A DNA stretch of 64,000 nucleotides from JACPUW01 sp049115495 (GCA_049115495.1 JAGDZV010000004.1:248001-312000), one strand, 5' to 3'; positions 36,220 through 46,365 are shown, counted from the first letter of the stretch. The notes: a model not told the origin generated them from the letters alone. Numbers and translations are program-made.

Positions 36220-37590
36220 TTAAAGGTAGCTTAAAATGTCAATTCCAAGTTTGTTTAAATAAGCTGATTGGGCTTTATTGAATTCTTTACGTGCTTTTAT
36301 TAGCTTTTCTTGAGCCTCTAGTAAATAACGTTCTCTATAATTCACCATAAAAATTGATGCACTACCTAGCTCAAGTTTTCGTTTTTCAGCATCGAGCATT
36401 CGCTCTGCCGATAAAACATTTAACCGTTGTGCAATCATGGCGTTTTGCCAATTCTCCATGGCGTTTTTATAAGCCTGTATATCGTTGCTAAGCGTTTGTA
36501 CCTTAAACATGCGTTCGTACAATACTTGATCAACTTTACTTTCTGTAGCTTTTAGTTTACCCAATTCTTTTCTAAAAAAAAGTGGCATAGAGAAACTAGC
36601 ACCCCAAGTAAAATTCTCTGATGAGTATTGCAAGCCTTGTCCACCTTGGGTTAGTGGTTTGTACCTAAGGGTAAGATCTGGGAGTATATTTTGTCTTTGT
36701 AATGTTCTGTCAATTGAAACTGCCGAAAGTTTTTCATCAATTTTCATAACTGCCGGATGCCTGCTAACTTGAACTTGGCTAGCCATATTGTTAATTGAAT
36801 CAACCCTAAAAACATGCTGCCAGCTAGGATTGAATTTTACGAGTTCTAACGAATCGCTCGTCCAATTTTGGTTGCTCAAAGCATAACTGGTATAATTATA
36901 GGCCGCTCTTTTTTCATTTAAGAGGCTAAGTCTTCTTTGCCACTCCATGTAAGCTTCTACTGTATCAATGGCCGCATATTTACCTAGGCCGTAAGTCTTT
37001 TTCACAAAATCGAATCTGTTTTCGGCAACTTTAACAGCTTCTGTATAAAGGCCCAAAAGCTCGTTTGATGCCACAAACTCCCAATATGCCGAAGAGATCA
37101 TGTATACTAGGTCGTTTTGCGCAAGTTGCAATTCATGCTCTGATTGCTTTAGCTTGGCTTGTTGCATCATTACTTCTGCTCGGCCCTGATTTATGAGAAG
37201 CCCTTCTAATAATGGAACCGATATTTCAGTAAAAAATAAACCTTCAGTAGGCGTGGTAAGTTCAGGGTTTAAATAGTATCCTGAGTTTAATTCATATCCT
37301 GCCTTTACCTGAATGCCGCTGTAAACAGGAATCTTGAGCTGCGTTAAACTATGGTTGTAGTAGTTGGTGCCTTTAAATTCTTTTGAAAGGCTATTGTATT
37401 CAATTTTGGGATCAAAGTTGCCACGGGCTGCCATAAGCTTACCTTGGGCCATGTCAACATTTAAAGCCGCCGAGCCAAAAAGTGGATGGTTGTTGTAAAC
37501 CCCAGATAAAAAGTCTTTAAGCGTAAGTGAATCTTGAGCACTGAGTGTGCCAAAGACAAGAGTAGATATGAGTAGAAAAACTAGTCTCAT
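36220..37590 (-). CDS. TolC-family outer membrane efflux protein
   Basis: 456 residues. Signal peptide (about 1-18, ending LSAQ), then the two long helical-barrel repeats of outer membrane efflux proteins, with the coiled-coil segments LKQSEHELQLAQNDLVYMIS and RMLDAEKRKLELGSASIFMV. It should form the outer membrane exit channel of the tripartite system encoded by the next two genes upstream. Its start overlaps the HlyD-like gene's end by four bases, showing one operon. The substrate is unknown. Confidence 0.92.
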   Translation of the reverse strand: MRLVFLLISTLVFGTLSAQDSLTLKDFLSGVYNNHPLFGSAALNVDMAQGKLMAARGNFDPKIEYNSLSKEFKGTNYYNHSLTQLKIPVYSGIQVKAGYELNSGYYLNPELTTPTEGLFFTEISVPLLEGLLINQGRAEVMMQQAKLKQSEHELQLAQNDLVYMISSAYWEFVASNELLGLYTEAVKVAENRFDFVKKTYGLGKYAAIDTVEAYMEWQRRLSLLNEKRAAYNYTSYALSNQNWTSDSLELVKFNPSWQHVFRVDSINNMASQVQVSRHPAVMKIDEKLSAVSIDRTLQRQNILPDLTLRYKPLTQGGQGLQYSSENFTWGASFSMPLFFRKELGKLKATESKVDQVLYERMFKVQTLSNDIQAYKNAMENWQNAMIAQRLNVLSAERMLDAEKRKLELGSASIFMVNYRERYLLEAQEKLIKARKEFNKAQSAYLNKLGIDILSYL

Positions 37591-38939
37591 TTCTTTTTCT
37601 TACTCATTTTGCCAATTTCTTCAACGCTTAAGTTAGGTGGAAAACCATTAAGTTGTCGCCATATTTCATACCAAACGGGAACATCTTCAAGCATGGCCCA
37701 GCCGTAAACCCCTGAACCCATTCTGATTTGCTCAGGCCAAGGTTCTTCATTTTCGTCAGGCGTTACAAGTACCCTATAAAGGTTTTCGTAGTTATTTACG
37801 TAGTCTATTACCTGAATTTCGCCACCAAATGTTCCAAGAGAAGCATTAGGCCAACCTGAAAATACAAGTGCTGGCCAACCGTCAAACCTAATTCTTACCT
37901 TATCTCCTTTATTTAGTAAAGGAAGATCGGTAGCCGAAACGTAAATTTCAGTAGCCAATTGAGGGTTGTATGGCATTACAGTCATTAGCGCATCTCCATC
38001 TTTAAGAATTTCGCCGATACCAGATTTTTCAGCCTTTACTACATAGCCGGTTTGTGGAGCTCGTACCACATAATTCGATTGACGAATTTCTAGATTAGAA
38101 ATATCGATCTGGGTTTTTGTAATCTTATTCTCGTTTTCGTTAATGTAACTAAGAGTAGATTGTTTTTCTGATATTGATTTAGAGATTTTGTCTGCATATT
38201 CGGCTTCGAGAGAAGTAAGCTGTAAAACTGCATTTAAATAGCCGTTTTGACTCATTTGCACCTTGTTAATGGCCGACTGCAGTTTGGCTCTTGTTGCTTG
38301 CAGCTTAAGTCTTTTATTCTCTAGGTCAGTAAGCGATACCAAGCCTTCTTCATACAAACCTTGCTCACGCTTATACTGATCTTCGGCGGTTTTTACATTA
38401 ATCTTAGCCGCAGTGAGATCGGCGCTATCTGTTTGAAGCTTGTATTTGGCCTCGCCAATTTTATTTTGTGCTTTTCCAAGCGAAGCCTCTAAACCAAGCT
38501 CAAGGGCATCAATTTGCTTATCAAGTGCCTTTACTTTTTCAAATAAGGCAGCAACTTGCTCTTCCTGATCTTTTACTTGACTCCTTTTTCGGGCAAGAAT
38601 CTCAGGATCCATGTATTCGTTTTTTGACTCGGCCATTACAACCAGCGTATCACCCACTTGTACCAATTGACCCTCTTGTACATTCCACTGTTTTATAATG
38701 CCGGGAATTGGAGAGTAGATTTTTTGTGGTCTATCTTCTGGGCTAAAGGCGGTTACTTTTCCGTAGGCCCTTACGTTTTGCTGCCATGGTAAAAAAAAGC
38801 AAACCAATATAATGGCGAAAAGGGCTAATAACCAATATGCAAGTTTTCTTGCCCAATCGCTATTATATAGAAGCTTTGATATTGAAAGCCCATCTACATT
38901 GGTAGCAGGGTTTAGTATATCTTCTAGTGGATTAGACAT
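37587..38939 (-). CDS. HlyD-family membrane fusion protein
   Basis: 450 residues. One N-terminal transmembrane helix (about 36-55), a lipoyl/biotinyl-like barrel-sandwich hybrid (PIPGIIKQWNVQEGQLVQVG and VVRAPQTGYVVKAEKSGIGE), long alpha-hairpin arms (about 120-280) and a beta-barrel end. It bridges the inner membrane ABC transporter and the TolC-like channel. It overlaps the ABC gene by 16 bases and the TolC gene by four, consistent with a tightly coupled type I secretion operon. It ends with a basic tail (GKMSKKKK). Confidence 0.93.
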   Translation of the reverse strand: MSNPLEDILNPATNVDGLSISKLLYNSDWARKLAYWLLALFAIILVCFFLPWQQNVRAYGKVTAFSPEDRPQKIYSPIPGIIKQWNVQEGQLVQVGDTLVVMAESKNEYMDPEILARKRSQVKDQEEQVAALFEKVKALDKQIDALELGLEASLGKAQNKIGEAKYKLQTDSADLTAAKINVKTAEDQYKREQGLYEEGLVSLTDLENKRLKLQATRAKLQSAINKVQMSQNGYLNAVLQLTSLEAEYADKISKSISEKQSTLSYINENENKITKTQIDISNLEIRQSNYVVRAPQTGYVVKAEKSGIGEILKDGDALMTVMPYNPQLATEIYVSATDLPLLNKGDKVRIRFDGWPALVFSGWPNASLGTFGGEIQVIDYVNNYENLYRVLVTPDENEEPWPEQIRMGSGVYGWAMLEDVPVWYEIWRQLNGFPPNLSVEEIGKMSKKKK

Positions 38940-41083
38940 TTTACTGATTCGTGGTTTTTAATTTCTGCAAATTTTCCGCTCGTGGCTACAGAACCATTTT
39001 CTAGTACATAAATATTATCTACTGTATTTAGCACTGTAGGGTCGTGGCTTGATATTAGAAAGGTGCAAGCCAACTCTTTATCTGTTAGTAGTCTTTTAAA
39101 TAATCTTACCTTAAAGGCCGCGTCAAGATTAAAAAAGAAATCATCAAACACCACCAATTTAGGGCTTGCCATTAAAGATCTGGCCAACACTATCTTTTTT
39201 GTAATTGCTGACGATATGCCCTTACCGCCTGCAATGAGCGGTGTTTGCAATCCTTCGTCTAATTTTGAAATGTATTCGGTAAGCTCAGTAATCTCTAGTA
39301 CACGCTTAAGTTCTTTTGATGAAATACCATCTCTATTGAGTGTTAGGTTTTCAAAGAAAGTGCCTTCAAAAATGTGTTCATGGCTTAAGCTATCACCTAT
39401 TCGGTCTCTTAGTAGCCTTTTGTTTACGTCTTTAAGCGAATTACCATCAAATAATATTTGGCCTTTGTAGCTTTCTAATATTCCCGAAATAACATACATC
39501 AGCGTGGTTTTACCACTTCCTTCCCCGCCAATTATAGCTACTGATTCGCAGCTGTCAATTGACATGTTAATATTATTGAGGGCGTTAACTTTTCCGTCAG
39601 GGTATTTGTAAGATAAATCTTTTGTTTCTACTTGAAACCCTCTGTATTCTGTTACATCTAAATCAATAGGTCCTAATTCGTTTTCTAGCGGTAAATCGGT
39701 AAGGTTGCCCAACTTCTCAACTGCAGTAAGTACATCGTAAATATTATCTAAGTGCAGTATAAGTTTTTCAATGGCCGCAATTACAATTATAATAACTAGC
39801 TCAGCCGCTACAAATTGCCCCACCGAAATTTGGCGATCTATTACCAAAAAGCTACCAAGTACTAAAAGTGTACCTACAATTCCTGTTTTAAAGAACACAA
39901 AGCCTCTAAATTGAGAAATAAGTACTTTGAAATGCTGCTTTCTTTTAGTTAAATAGCCGGCAAGGTTGTTTTCAAGTTTCTCCATGGGTAGGGGAGAACT
40001 ACCTGCAATTTTAAAGGTAGTAAGGTTTCTACCCAATTCTTCGAGCCAATGCGCAATTCGGTATTTGTATTTACTCTCGTACAAACTAGTTTCTAAGCCT
40101 TTACGACCCGTGTAGTAAAACAAAACAAACATTACAGCTATTAGAAATAGGCCAAAGAATACAAAGAATGGGTGGTATGCCGAAAGCAATAACAGTCCAA
40201 ACAGTATTTGTAAAAGAGCAGTAATAAATTCTACAAGAATTTTTGTGAGCCCTTTTTGAATGGTTAGTACATCAAAAAATCTATTTACAAGCTCTGGAGT
40301 ATAAATATTCAAGAGCTTTTCCATTTTTATTCTTGGAATTCTAAAAGCGAAGTCAACAGCAGTTCTTGTAAATATTCGCTGTTGTACGTTCTCCACAATG
40401 GTCATTTGCATTATTTGCATAAGCCCAGTAAGTAAAACCCCAACAACCACAAATACGGTAAGTAGTACAACAGGTCTAAGAAATAGACCACCTGAAATTA
40501 AACTCACCACACTTTGCACACCTAAGGGCAACGTAAGTCCTAATAAACCAGCAAGAATGGCGTAAATGTAAATGTGGTATATGTTCTTCTTTTCTGACCT
40601 TAAAAGATTAATAAAACGCTTTACTGGCCCCAAGTCCGCGTCTACCAACTCATCAGTCATTTTAATGGGTAAGAGCACTAAAATCTCATTGCTAATGTTG
40701 TCTCCTTTTCCATTTACCAAATCTCCTTTTGTTGTAAATGCATTTACATCGTCATTTGAAACTGGTTCGGTAACCCCATTGGCATATCTAATAGAGAACA
40801 CTTGGTTTTTCTTTCCAATATTTTCTAAGATAACTGGCTCTTGCCCTCTAAAAACAACAAATGGTATTGGTAATACCGAGAGTTTTGAAACGAGCTCTTC
40901 TCTCTTAAAAGTTTTGCGGGTAAAGTGTATATGGTTTTTTCCGGCAAGTGAATTTAGTAGGCCAATCCAATCATGGGCATTCATATCATGATCGTCAATT
41001 GGCTGCACCTTACCAAATTCGGTACTTGGACTTAGCACACTGGCTATATGTCTTAGTAATTCAACTGCGGTTTTAGCTTTCAT
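38924..41083 (-). CDS. Type I secretion ABC transporter with degenerate signature motif
   Basis: 719 residues. The N-terminal 150 residues resemble a C39-like domain without catalytic residues, followed by six transmembrane helices (about 165-440) and an ATPase domain. Walker A is intact (GGEGSGKTT, near 517-525). The ABC signature LSGGQ is replaced by ISSAITKK (near 620), and Walker B ends in FDD (VVFDDFFFNLD), with Asp where the catalytic Glu is expected; the H loop is present (ISSHD). Such changes usually slow or abolish hydrolysis, so the protein may work as a slow transporter or with a partner. The downstream HlyD and TolC genes identify a three-part exporter. Confidence 0.9.
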   Translation of the reverse strand: MKAKTAVELLRHIASVLSPSTEFGKVQPIDDHDMNAHDWIGLLNSLAGKNHIHFTRKTFKREELVSKLSVLPIPFVVFRGQEPVILENIGKKNQVFSIRYANGVTEPVSNDDVNAFTTKGDLVNGKGDNISNEILVLLPIKMTDELVDADLGPVKRFINLLRSEKKNIYHIYIYAILAGLLGLTLPLGVQSVVSLISGGLFLRPVVLLTVFVVVGVLLTGLMQIMQMTIVENVQQRIFTRTAVDFAFRIPRIKMEKLLNIYTPELVNRFFDVLTIQKGLTKILVEFITALLQILFGLLLLSAYHPFFVFFGLFLIAVMFVLFYYTGRKGLETSLYESKYKYRIAHWLEELGRNLTTFKIAGSSPLPMEKLENNLAGYLTKRKQHFKVLISQFRGFVFFKTGIVGTLLVLGSFLVIDRQISVGQFVAAELVIIIVIAAIEKLILHLDNIYDVLTAVEKLGNLTDLPLENELGPIDLDVTEYRGFQVETKDLSYKYPDGKVNALNNINMSIDSCESVAIIGGEGSGKTTLMYVISGILESYKGQILFDGNSLKDVNKRLLRDRIGDSLSHEHIFEGTFFENLTLNRDGISSKELKRVLEITELTEYISKLDEGLQTPLIAGGKGISSAITKKIVLARSLMASPKLVVFDDFFFNLDAAFKVRLFKRLLTDKELACTFLISSHDPTVLNTVDNIYVLENGSVATSGKFAEIKNHESVKCLIH

Positions 41084-41315
41084 TGGTTTATCAGGTGATT
41101 CAAACGCTCAACTGCTGCAAAGGTTGATTTCTTACCTTGAAAATATGTTAATACAGCTAATTGCAAGGTCCTATATTCCTAATAATGGCACATAAATTTA
41201 CAAAAGTAAATAACAGCAATTTTAACTAAGTGTAAGAAGTACAGGGTGTTATGTGCTTTTTGTTTGTTTGTATTTAATAAGTTTAATATTTTCTTATTAA
41301 ATACATTAAAGGCAC

Positions 41316-41627
41316 TTATGCTTCGGTAAGGTCTTCTTCTTTTTTGTCAAATTGGTCAAAGTCATATTCTGGCAAAAAATCGTTTTGAATTTTACCTACT
41401 ACTTTGCCCAATGCTTCATAAACCCTTTTTATGTCTTCTTTGTAAATGAATACCTTATTTCTTAGGTAAAAAGAGTCATCGCCCTTGCGTTTTTTGGTGC
41501 TCTCGGTTAGACTGATAAAAAAATCGTCTTTTTGAGTTTTCTTTATATCTATAAAGTAGGTGCGTGGCCCTGCCTTTACTACTTCAGAGTGCACCAACCC
41601 TTTGATTTTTTCTGATTTTTCTGACAT
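41316..41627 (-). CDS. DUF3276 / PUR-domain nucleic acid-binding protein
   Basis: 103 residues. A single PUR-alpha-type repeat (EVVKAGPRTYFIDIKKTQKD, then KVFIYKEDIKRVYEALGKVV) with an acidic C-terminal tail. Bacteroidota and Borrelia members of this family bind single-stranded DNA and RNA; the Borrelia protein BpuR is a translational or transcriptional regulator. Stands alone between the ABC operon and pgpH. Confidence 0.9.
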   Translation of the reverse strand: MSEKSEKIKGLVHSEVVKAGPRTYFIDIKKTQKDDFFISLTESTKKRKGDDSFYLRNKVFIYKEDIKRVYEALGKVVGKIQNDFLPEYDFDQFDKKEEDLTEA

Positions 41628-41639
41628 GGAATGTAGCTC

Positions 41640-41947
41640 TTTCGGCGTAAAAATAAACGCTTGTATTTAATGGGCCAAACCCCATATGCTACTTTGAATT
41701 TATGTGTTTGAAGTACAGGGCGATATATTTTAAACTTGATTCATATTGTAATTACATGAAACAGTCCATTCAGAATATATGAGTATTCAAAAAATCAGCG
41801 CTTTTACTGCAGTTGATTTACGAAAAGTGAGAAAAGGAAAACGATTAAATCACACCAAATTGAGTGAATTCAGGGCAGCATTACATTTAGGCTTTAGTTT
41901 GAGCTTAAGAACTGTATTTAAAACTATAATGTGGGAGTTGATGCTAC
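41640..41947. other. Intergenic region without a supported feature
   Basis: About 308 bases between the DUF3276 gene start and the pgpH 3' end. A plus-strand ORF crosses it but overlaps pgpH and has no protein-like composition. I see no RNA gene, clear promoter or repeat. Confidence 0.6.
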
Positions 41948-44008
41948 TTACTTCTGCTCTTCAGGATACTCAATTCTAACATGGTACATGCTATTAACAA
42001 GCTCTTTAAGTACTGCCTTGGTGATATTGATTTCTCTCAGTGTTAACGGAGCAAATTCCAATTGGCCATCATTTATCTTGCTGTCAATAATTCCGTCTAT
42101 CATACGGCTTATGGTTTCTTGGTTTTTCTCTTTCAAACTTCTTGTTGCTGCTTCAATGCCATCACAAAGCATTACCACGGCCATTTCTCTAGTTTGTGGT
42201 TTTGGGCCTGGGTACCTAAACTTAGTTTCGTCAACTTGATCTGCAGATACTTTTTTAAGGTAATTGCGATAGAAGTATTCTACCCTTGAAGTGCCGTGAT
42301 GGGTTTGTATAAATTCAACAATTACTTGAGGCAAGTTATTTGATTTTGCCATTTTAACCCCATTTGTAACATGGTCAATAATTACTCTTGCACTTTCTTC
42401 ATCACCCAAAGCATCATGTGGATTTTCAACATATTTCTGGTTTTCTATGAAATACTCAGGGTTTTCCATTTTACCAATATCATGATACAAGGCACCCACA
42501 CGGGTAAGCAATGCTTTACCACCAATTTTATTGATTACACTTTCGGATAAATTGGCCACCTGCAACGAGTGCTGAAAAGTACCCGGTGCACGCACTGATA
42601 GTTTTCTAAGAAGCTTTTTATTTACGTCGCTCAACTCTACCAACGTAATATCACTTACAAAACCAAAGAGTTTCTCGTAGGCGTAAATGAGTGGGTAGGC
42701 CAGCAGTGTAAGCATAAAATTGCCACTTAGCCACAGCAGGGGAGCATATTCAAACTCAGAAATGCTACTGATCTTAATAAACTGAAATGCTGAAGCCGTA
42801 ATAATGTAGCCTGCCAATATGAAAAGTGAAGAAATAAAGAATTGAGATAAGTACTGTACCCTTACCATGTTTAAAATGGCCGCAAAACCAGCAATTAGCT
42901 GAATTATAATAAACTCTGCCGCCTGGCTAGGCACAAAACTTCCTGCAATAAGCACTACAACAATATGAGATATTAAAGCCAACTTATAATCAAAGAAGGC
43001 CAAGGTTACTACTGGAATAATAGCATATGGAATAATAAATATGTCAAGGTTTTCTCTGCCAATAACGTACCTAGTTAAAAATACGAATAAAACAATATTG
43101 ATAAGAATTAGAAGAAGCCTTCGGTTTCTCCTAATAAGCTCAATTTGAAATAGTTGTATATAGCCAATGTAAATGAAGAAAATGGCCATTACAAGAATAA
43201 TATAGCCAGTTATATGCCACGTTTGTCCATCAGTTCGCACCAGCTCTTGGTATTGGCTTTTAAGTGAGTTTAGCTTGGCGTATTCATCTTCAGTAACTGT
43301 TACGCCTTTTTGAATAATGAGCTCTTTTGCCGATACCATTCCCATATTTGGGGCAATTAGGTCAAGTTCTTCATTGAGTTTTTCTTGACTTAATTCGGCT
43401 TGATAAACAATATTAGGTTGAAGACCGAACCTAACCGCATTTGCAAGTAAATCAGGGTTTAGAGTAGCGTAGGTTTTGGTTTTGGTAGAAACTACTTCTT
43501 TTAAATCCTTAAGGGTATAAAAGTCATCAATGGCTCTTGATTTAGAAACCCTGTTTCTAATTACTTGCAAACGTTTTATGTTTACATTTTCTCTATGTTG
43601 AGGCGCTAACTCTATTAAACCTGTACGGTAAATGCTTTTTACAATATTATTTAGCGCCTTTTTGTAAGCGGCTAAATCTTCATTTTCGCCATATTTCCCA
43701 ATGTTTTCAGCCAAATATTGTTCGCCATTTAAAATAGCTTTTTGCTCAATGTCACTAACTTCTTCATAATAGGGTTCAAAATCAGAGATAATATTCTGCC
43801 TTTCTTCTTCTAAAAAAGCTTGCCCCTTTAATATGGGAAAAGCAAAAGGCGCCAAAAGATCTTCGTAAAGCCAAGGTTTACCCAATTCATAATCGTATTT
43901 AAACTTTTGGTTGGTAGGTATTAAAGCAATGATTATGAGCAAGGTGCTAATGATATAAATATACCTAAGCACTTTTTGCGAACCCAGATTGAACTTATTT
44001 GCTGCCAT
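41948..44008 (-). CDS. pgpH: 7TM-HD domain protein, c-di-AMP phosphodiesterase (PgpH-like)
   Basis: About 686 residues from ATG 44008 (MAANKFNLGSQKVLRY). An N-terminal transmembrane helix, the 7TMR-HDED extracellular domain (about 50-260), seven transmembrane helices, and a cytoplasmic HD domain near 480-640 with ALYHDIGK, an AR.IIDHV segment and THHGTSR. Homologues such as PgpH hydrolyse cyclic di-AMP, so a role in turning off this signal is expected. A minus-strand TACCTTTG box at 44030-44037 lies just upstream of 44008, which rules out the longer frame starting at 44086. Confidence 0.93.
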   Translation of the reverse strand: MAANKFNLGSQKVLRYIYIISTLLIIIALIPTNQKFKYDYELGKPWLYEDLLAPFAFPILKGQAFLEEERQNIISDFEPYYEEVSDIEQKAILNGEQYLAENIGKYGENEDLAAYKKALNNIVKSIYRTGLIELAPQHRENVNIKRLQVIRNRVSKSRAIDDFYTLKDLKEVVSTKTKTYATLNPDLLANAVRFGLQPNIVYQAELSQEKLNEELDLIAPNMGMVSAKELIIQKGVTVTEDEYAKLNSLKSQYQELVRTDGQTWHITGYIILVMAIFFIYIGYIQLFQIELIRRNRRLLLILINIVLFVFLTRYVIGRENLDIFIIPYAIIPVVTLAFFDYKLALISHIVVVLIAGSFVPSQAAEFIIIQLIAGFAAILNMVRVQYLSQFFISSLFILAGYIITASAFQFIKISSISEFEYAPLLWLSGNFMLTLLAYPLIYAYEKLFGFVSDITLVELSDVNKKLLRKLSVRAPGTFQHSLQVANLSESVINKIGGKALLTRVGALYHDIGKMENPEYFIENQKYVENPHDALGDEESARVIIDHVTNGVKMAKSNNLPQVIVEFIQTHHGTSRVEYFYRNYLKKVSADQVDETKFRYPGPKPQTREMAVVMLCDGIEAATRSLKEKNQETISRMIDGIIDSKINDGQLEFAPLTLREINITKAVLKELVNSMYHVRIEYPEEQK

Positions 44009-44029
44009 TGGGCATTTAATAATTTGATA

Positions 44030-44037
44030 CAAAGGTA
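44030..44037 (-). promoter_or_regulatory. Promoter -7 box of pgpH
   Basis: Minus-strand TACCTTTG, 22 bases upstream of ATG 44008; gives a short leader and decides the pgpH start. Confidence 0.6.
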
Positions 44038-44054
44038 AAGAGCTAAACGGTGCA

Positions 44055-44083
44055 TTTGAAATGCTAACGTATTGATACCTTTG
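44055..44083 (+). promoter_or_regulatory. Promoter of the thiolase gene
   Basis: TTTG at 44055-44058 and TACCTTTG at 44076-44083 with a 17-base spacer form a complete Bacteroidota-type promoter, 46 bases before ATG 44129. It is divergent from the pgpH promoter. Confidence 0.7.
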
Positions 44084-44128
44084 CACCTTTAATTCAAAGC
44101 TCTATTTCAAATAATTAAAGAATTAATT

Positions 44129-45310
44129 ATGTCTAAAGAAGTTTATATCGTATCGGCGGCAAGAACCCCGATTGGAAGTTTTAACGCTTCACTTAGTGGT
44201 GTTACCGCTACGCACTTAGGTACTACAGCCATGCAGGGTGCCATTGAGCGTGCCGGAATTAATGCCACCGATATTCAAGAAGTATATTTTGGTAATGTTT
44301 TACAAGCTGGTGTAGGACAAGCACCTGCAAGACAAGCCGCTTTGGGGGCAGGTATGAGTAACCGCACACCTTGTACTACGGTAAACAAGGTTTGTGCATC
44401 GGGTACTAAGGCTACAATGCTTGGTGCTATGAGCATTGCCCTTGGCGAAAATGAAGTGGTAATGGTAGGTGGAATGGAGAGCATGAGCAATGTTCCTTAT
44501 TATGTTGAAAAAGCGCGTACGGGTTATAAATTTGGTCATGGGCAGTTGACTGACGGCATGATTAAAGACGGGTTATGGGATGTTTACAACGATTACCATA
44601 TGGGTAATGCGGCTGAGAAATGTGCCACAGATTGTAACATAACAAGAGAAGATCAAGACGGATATGCCATAAAATCTTATGAAAGAACGGCGGCAGCACA
44701 TGAAGCAGGTTACCTTTCTAAAGAAATTGTACCAGTAACTATAAAAACCCGTAAAGGTGAAGTTGTGGTAAGTGAAGATGAAGAGTTTAGAAATGTAAAG
44801 TTTGAAAAAATACCTGCGCTTCGTCCTGCTTTTCAAAAAGGAGGAACCGTTACTGCTGCAAATGCATCAACCTTAAATGATGGTGCCGCAGCCATGGTGC
44901 TTATGAGCAAAGAAAAAGCTGAAGAGCTTGGCTTAAAGCCCATTGCTAAGATTATTTCTTTTGCAGATGCAGCCCAAGAGCCAGAAAACTTTACAACTGC
45001 ACCAACTCCGGCAGTTCAAAAGGCTGTACAAAAAGCAGGTTTAACTATGGATCAGATTGACTATTTCGAATTAAACGAGGCCTTCTCTGTTGTGGCAATT
45101 GCTAATCAGCAGATGTTAGATATTGATAATGATAAAATCAACGTTTTTGGAGGCGCCGTATCAATGGGACACCCACTTGGTTGTAGCGGGGCAAGAATTA
45201 TTGTTACGCTATTGAATGTAATGGCCCATAAAGGGGGTAAATATGGTGCTGTTGGTATTTGCAACGGTGGTGGAGGAGCCTCTGCTATGGTTGTTCAATA
45301 TTTAGCATAA
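44129..45310 (+). CDS. Acetyl-CoA C-acyltransferase (thiolase)
   Basis: 393 residues. Catalyses thiolytic cleavage of 3-ketoacyl-CoA, or the reverse condensation of two acetyl-CoA. Nucleophile Cys89 in VNKVCASGTK, His near 348 in GHPLGCSGAR and the second Cys in GICNGGGGA complete the active site. NEAFSVVAI near 315 is also conserved. Chain-length preference cannot be read, so the acetoacetyl-CoA form is possible. It stands alone behind its own promoter. Confidence 0.95.
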   Translation: MSKEVYIVSAARTPIGSFNASLSGVTATHLGTTAMQGAIERAGINATDIQEVYFGNVLQAGVGQAPARQAALGAGMSNRTPCTTVNKVCASGTKATMLGAMSIALGENEVVMVGGMESMSNVPYYVEKARTGYKFGHGQLTDGMIKDGLWDVYNDYHMGNAAEKCATDCNITREDQDGYAIKSYERTAAAHEAGYLSKEIVPVTIKTRKGEVVVSEDEEFRNVKFEKIPALRPAFQKGGTVTAANASTLNDGAAAMVLMSKEKAEELGLKPIAKIISFADAAQEPENFTTAPTPAVQKAVQKAGLTMDQIDYFELNEAFSVVAIANQQMLDIDNDKINVFGGAVSMGHPLGCSGARIIVTLLNVMAHKGGKYGAVGICNGGGGASAMVVQYLA

Positions 45311-45456
45311 ATAAATGGAGTTGGTTTTTGATCATGTGAATTATAATGTAATCCTTTACATGATTCAGAGTCACTTTCAACTGATTTAGATTCATGTTCA
45401 GAATTGCGTAAAACTCAAGTTTTCGAAAATCAGCTCCACTTTTTAAAGCTTAGAAT

Positions 45457-46362
45457 ATGAGAACACTTTTTTTAATTTTAGTTTCTTTAGTTGCTGTTAA
45501 TTCTTACGGTCAAGAGGTCAGCGAAACTTTTTGGACCGATAGTTTAAGGCACTATGAGCGTGAACTTGCTGTAATAGGCGATAGCATGCTTAACTCAAAA
45601 AGTCAATTTGTAAGACAAGAGAATGCTAAGAATATGATTAAAGTGTTTAGAAAAGCATTAAAACTACCTGGTAGTTATCAATATGAATTCGATTCGTTGA
45701 TGTTTATTTCTAAGCTAAGGCCAGGAGACGATGCTTTTAGAATGTTTACTTGGATATTAAAGCTAGATAGGGGAAAGTTCAGGTATTTTGGTGTTGTGCA
45801 CATCAATGATCCTAAGCGTTTTGTTTACCATCCGCTTTTTGATAGGTCTAGTAACGAAGTACCTGGATTGGCAGAAGAAACAAATCCAAATGCCGGCATA
45901 ATTGATTCTGTTTATGACAACAATAGTTGGTTTGGAATGCACTATTACGATATTGGATTGGTAAAGGAAAAGAAGCTTTTTGGGCTAAGAAATAAAAAAT
46001 ACTATGTGCTAATAGGCTGGGATGGAAACAATAATATAAGCCACAAAAAAATTATTGATGTAATGACTTTTGAAAATGGTGTGCCCACTTTTGGAGCTCC
46101 CATTTTTAGTATGCAAGATACAATGCAAACACGGGTGGTTTTAGAGTATAATGCTCAGGCAGTAATTACCCTAAAATGGCATCCTGATGACAATATGGTT
46201 TCTTTTGATCATTTGGTGCCACCTTCAAAGAAAAATGCTGAAAACAAGTTTACATACATACCTTCAGGGCAATATGATTATATACTTTGGAAAAACGGAA
46301 CTTGGGAATTTTACGAAGACCTTTTTAACACGTTTAATAAACCTGTAGACGAAGCCAATTAA
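45457..46362 (+). CDS. Exported conserved hypothetical protein
   Basis: 301 residues with a signal peptide (about 1-19, ending SYGQ). The body has alternating helix and strand segments with conserved-looking patterns RPGDDAFRMFTWILK, KYYVLIGWDGNNN and VVLEYNAQAVITLKWH. I recognise a protein family found as an exported protein in many Bacteroidota, without a known function. Followed after three bases by a small membrane protein. Confidence 0.8.
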   Translation: MRTLFLILVSLVAVNSYGQEVSETFWTDSLRHYERELAVIGDSMLNSKSQFVRQENAKNMIKVFRKALKLPGSYQYEFDSLMFISKLRPGDDAFRMFTWILKLDRGKFRYFGVVHINDPKRFVYHPLFDRSSNEVPGLAEETNPNAGIIDSVYDNNSWFGMHYYDIGLVKEKKLFGLRNKKYYVLIGWDGNNNISHKKIIDVMTFENGVPTFGAPIFSMQDTMQTRVVLEYNAQAVITLKWHPDDNMVSFDHLVPPSKKNAENKFTYIPSGQYDYILWKNGTWEFYEDLFNTFNKPVDEAN

Positions 46363-46365
46363 TTA

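Noticed and set aside
41779..41979. 66-codon plus-strand ORF between the DUF3276 gene and pgpH
   Set aside because: It overlaps the pgpH 3' end, shows no protein-family pattern and no clear ribosome binding site.
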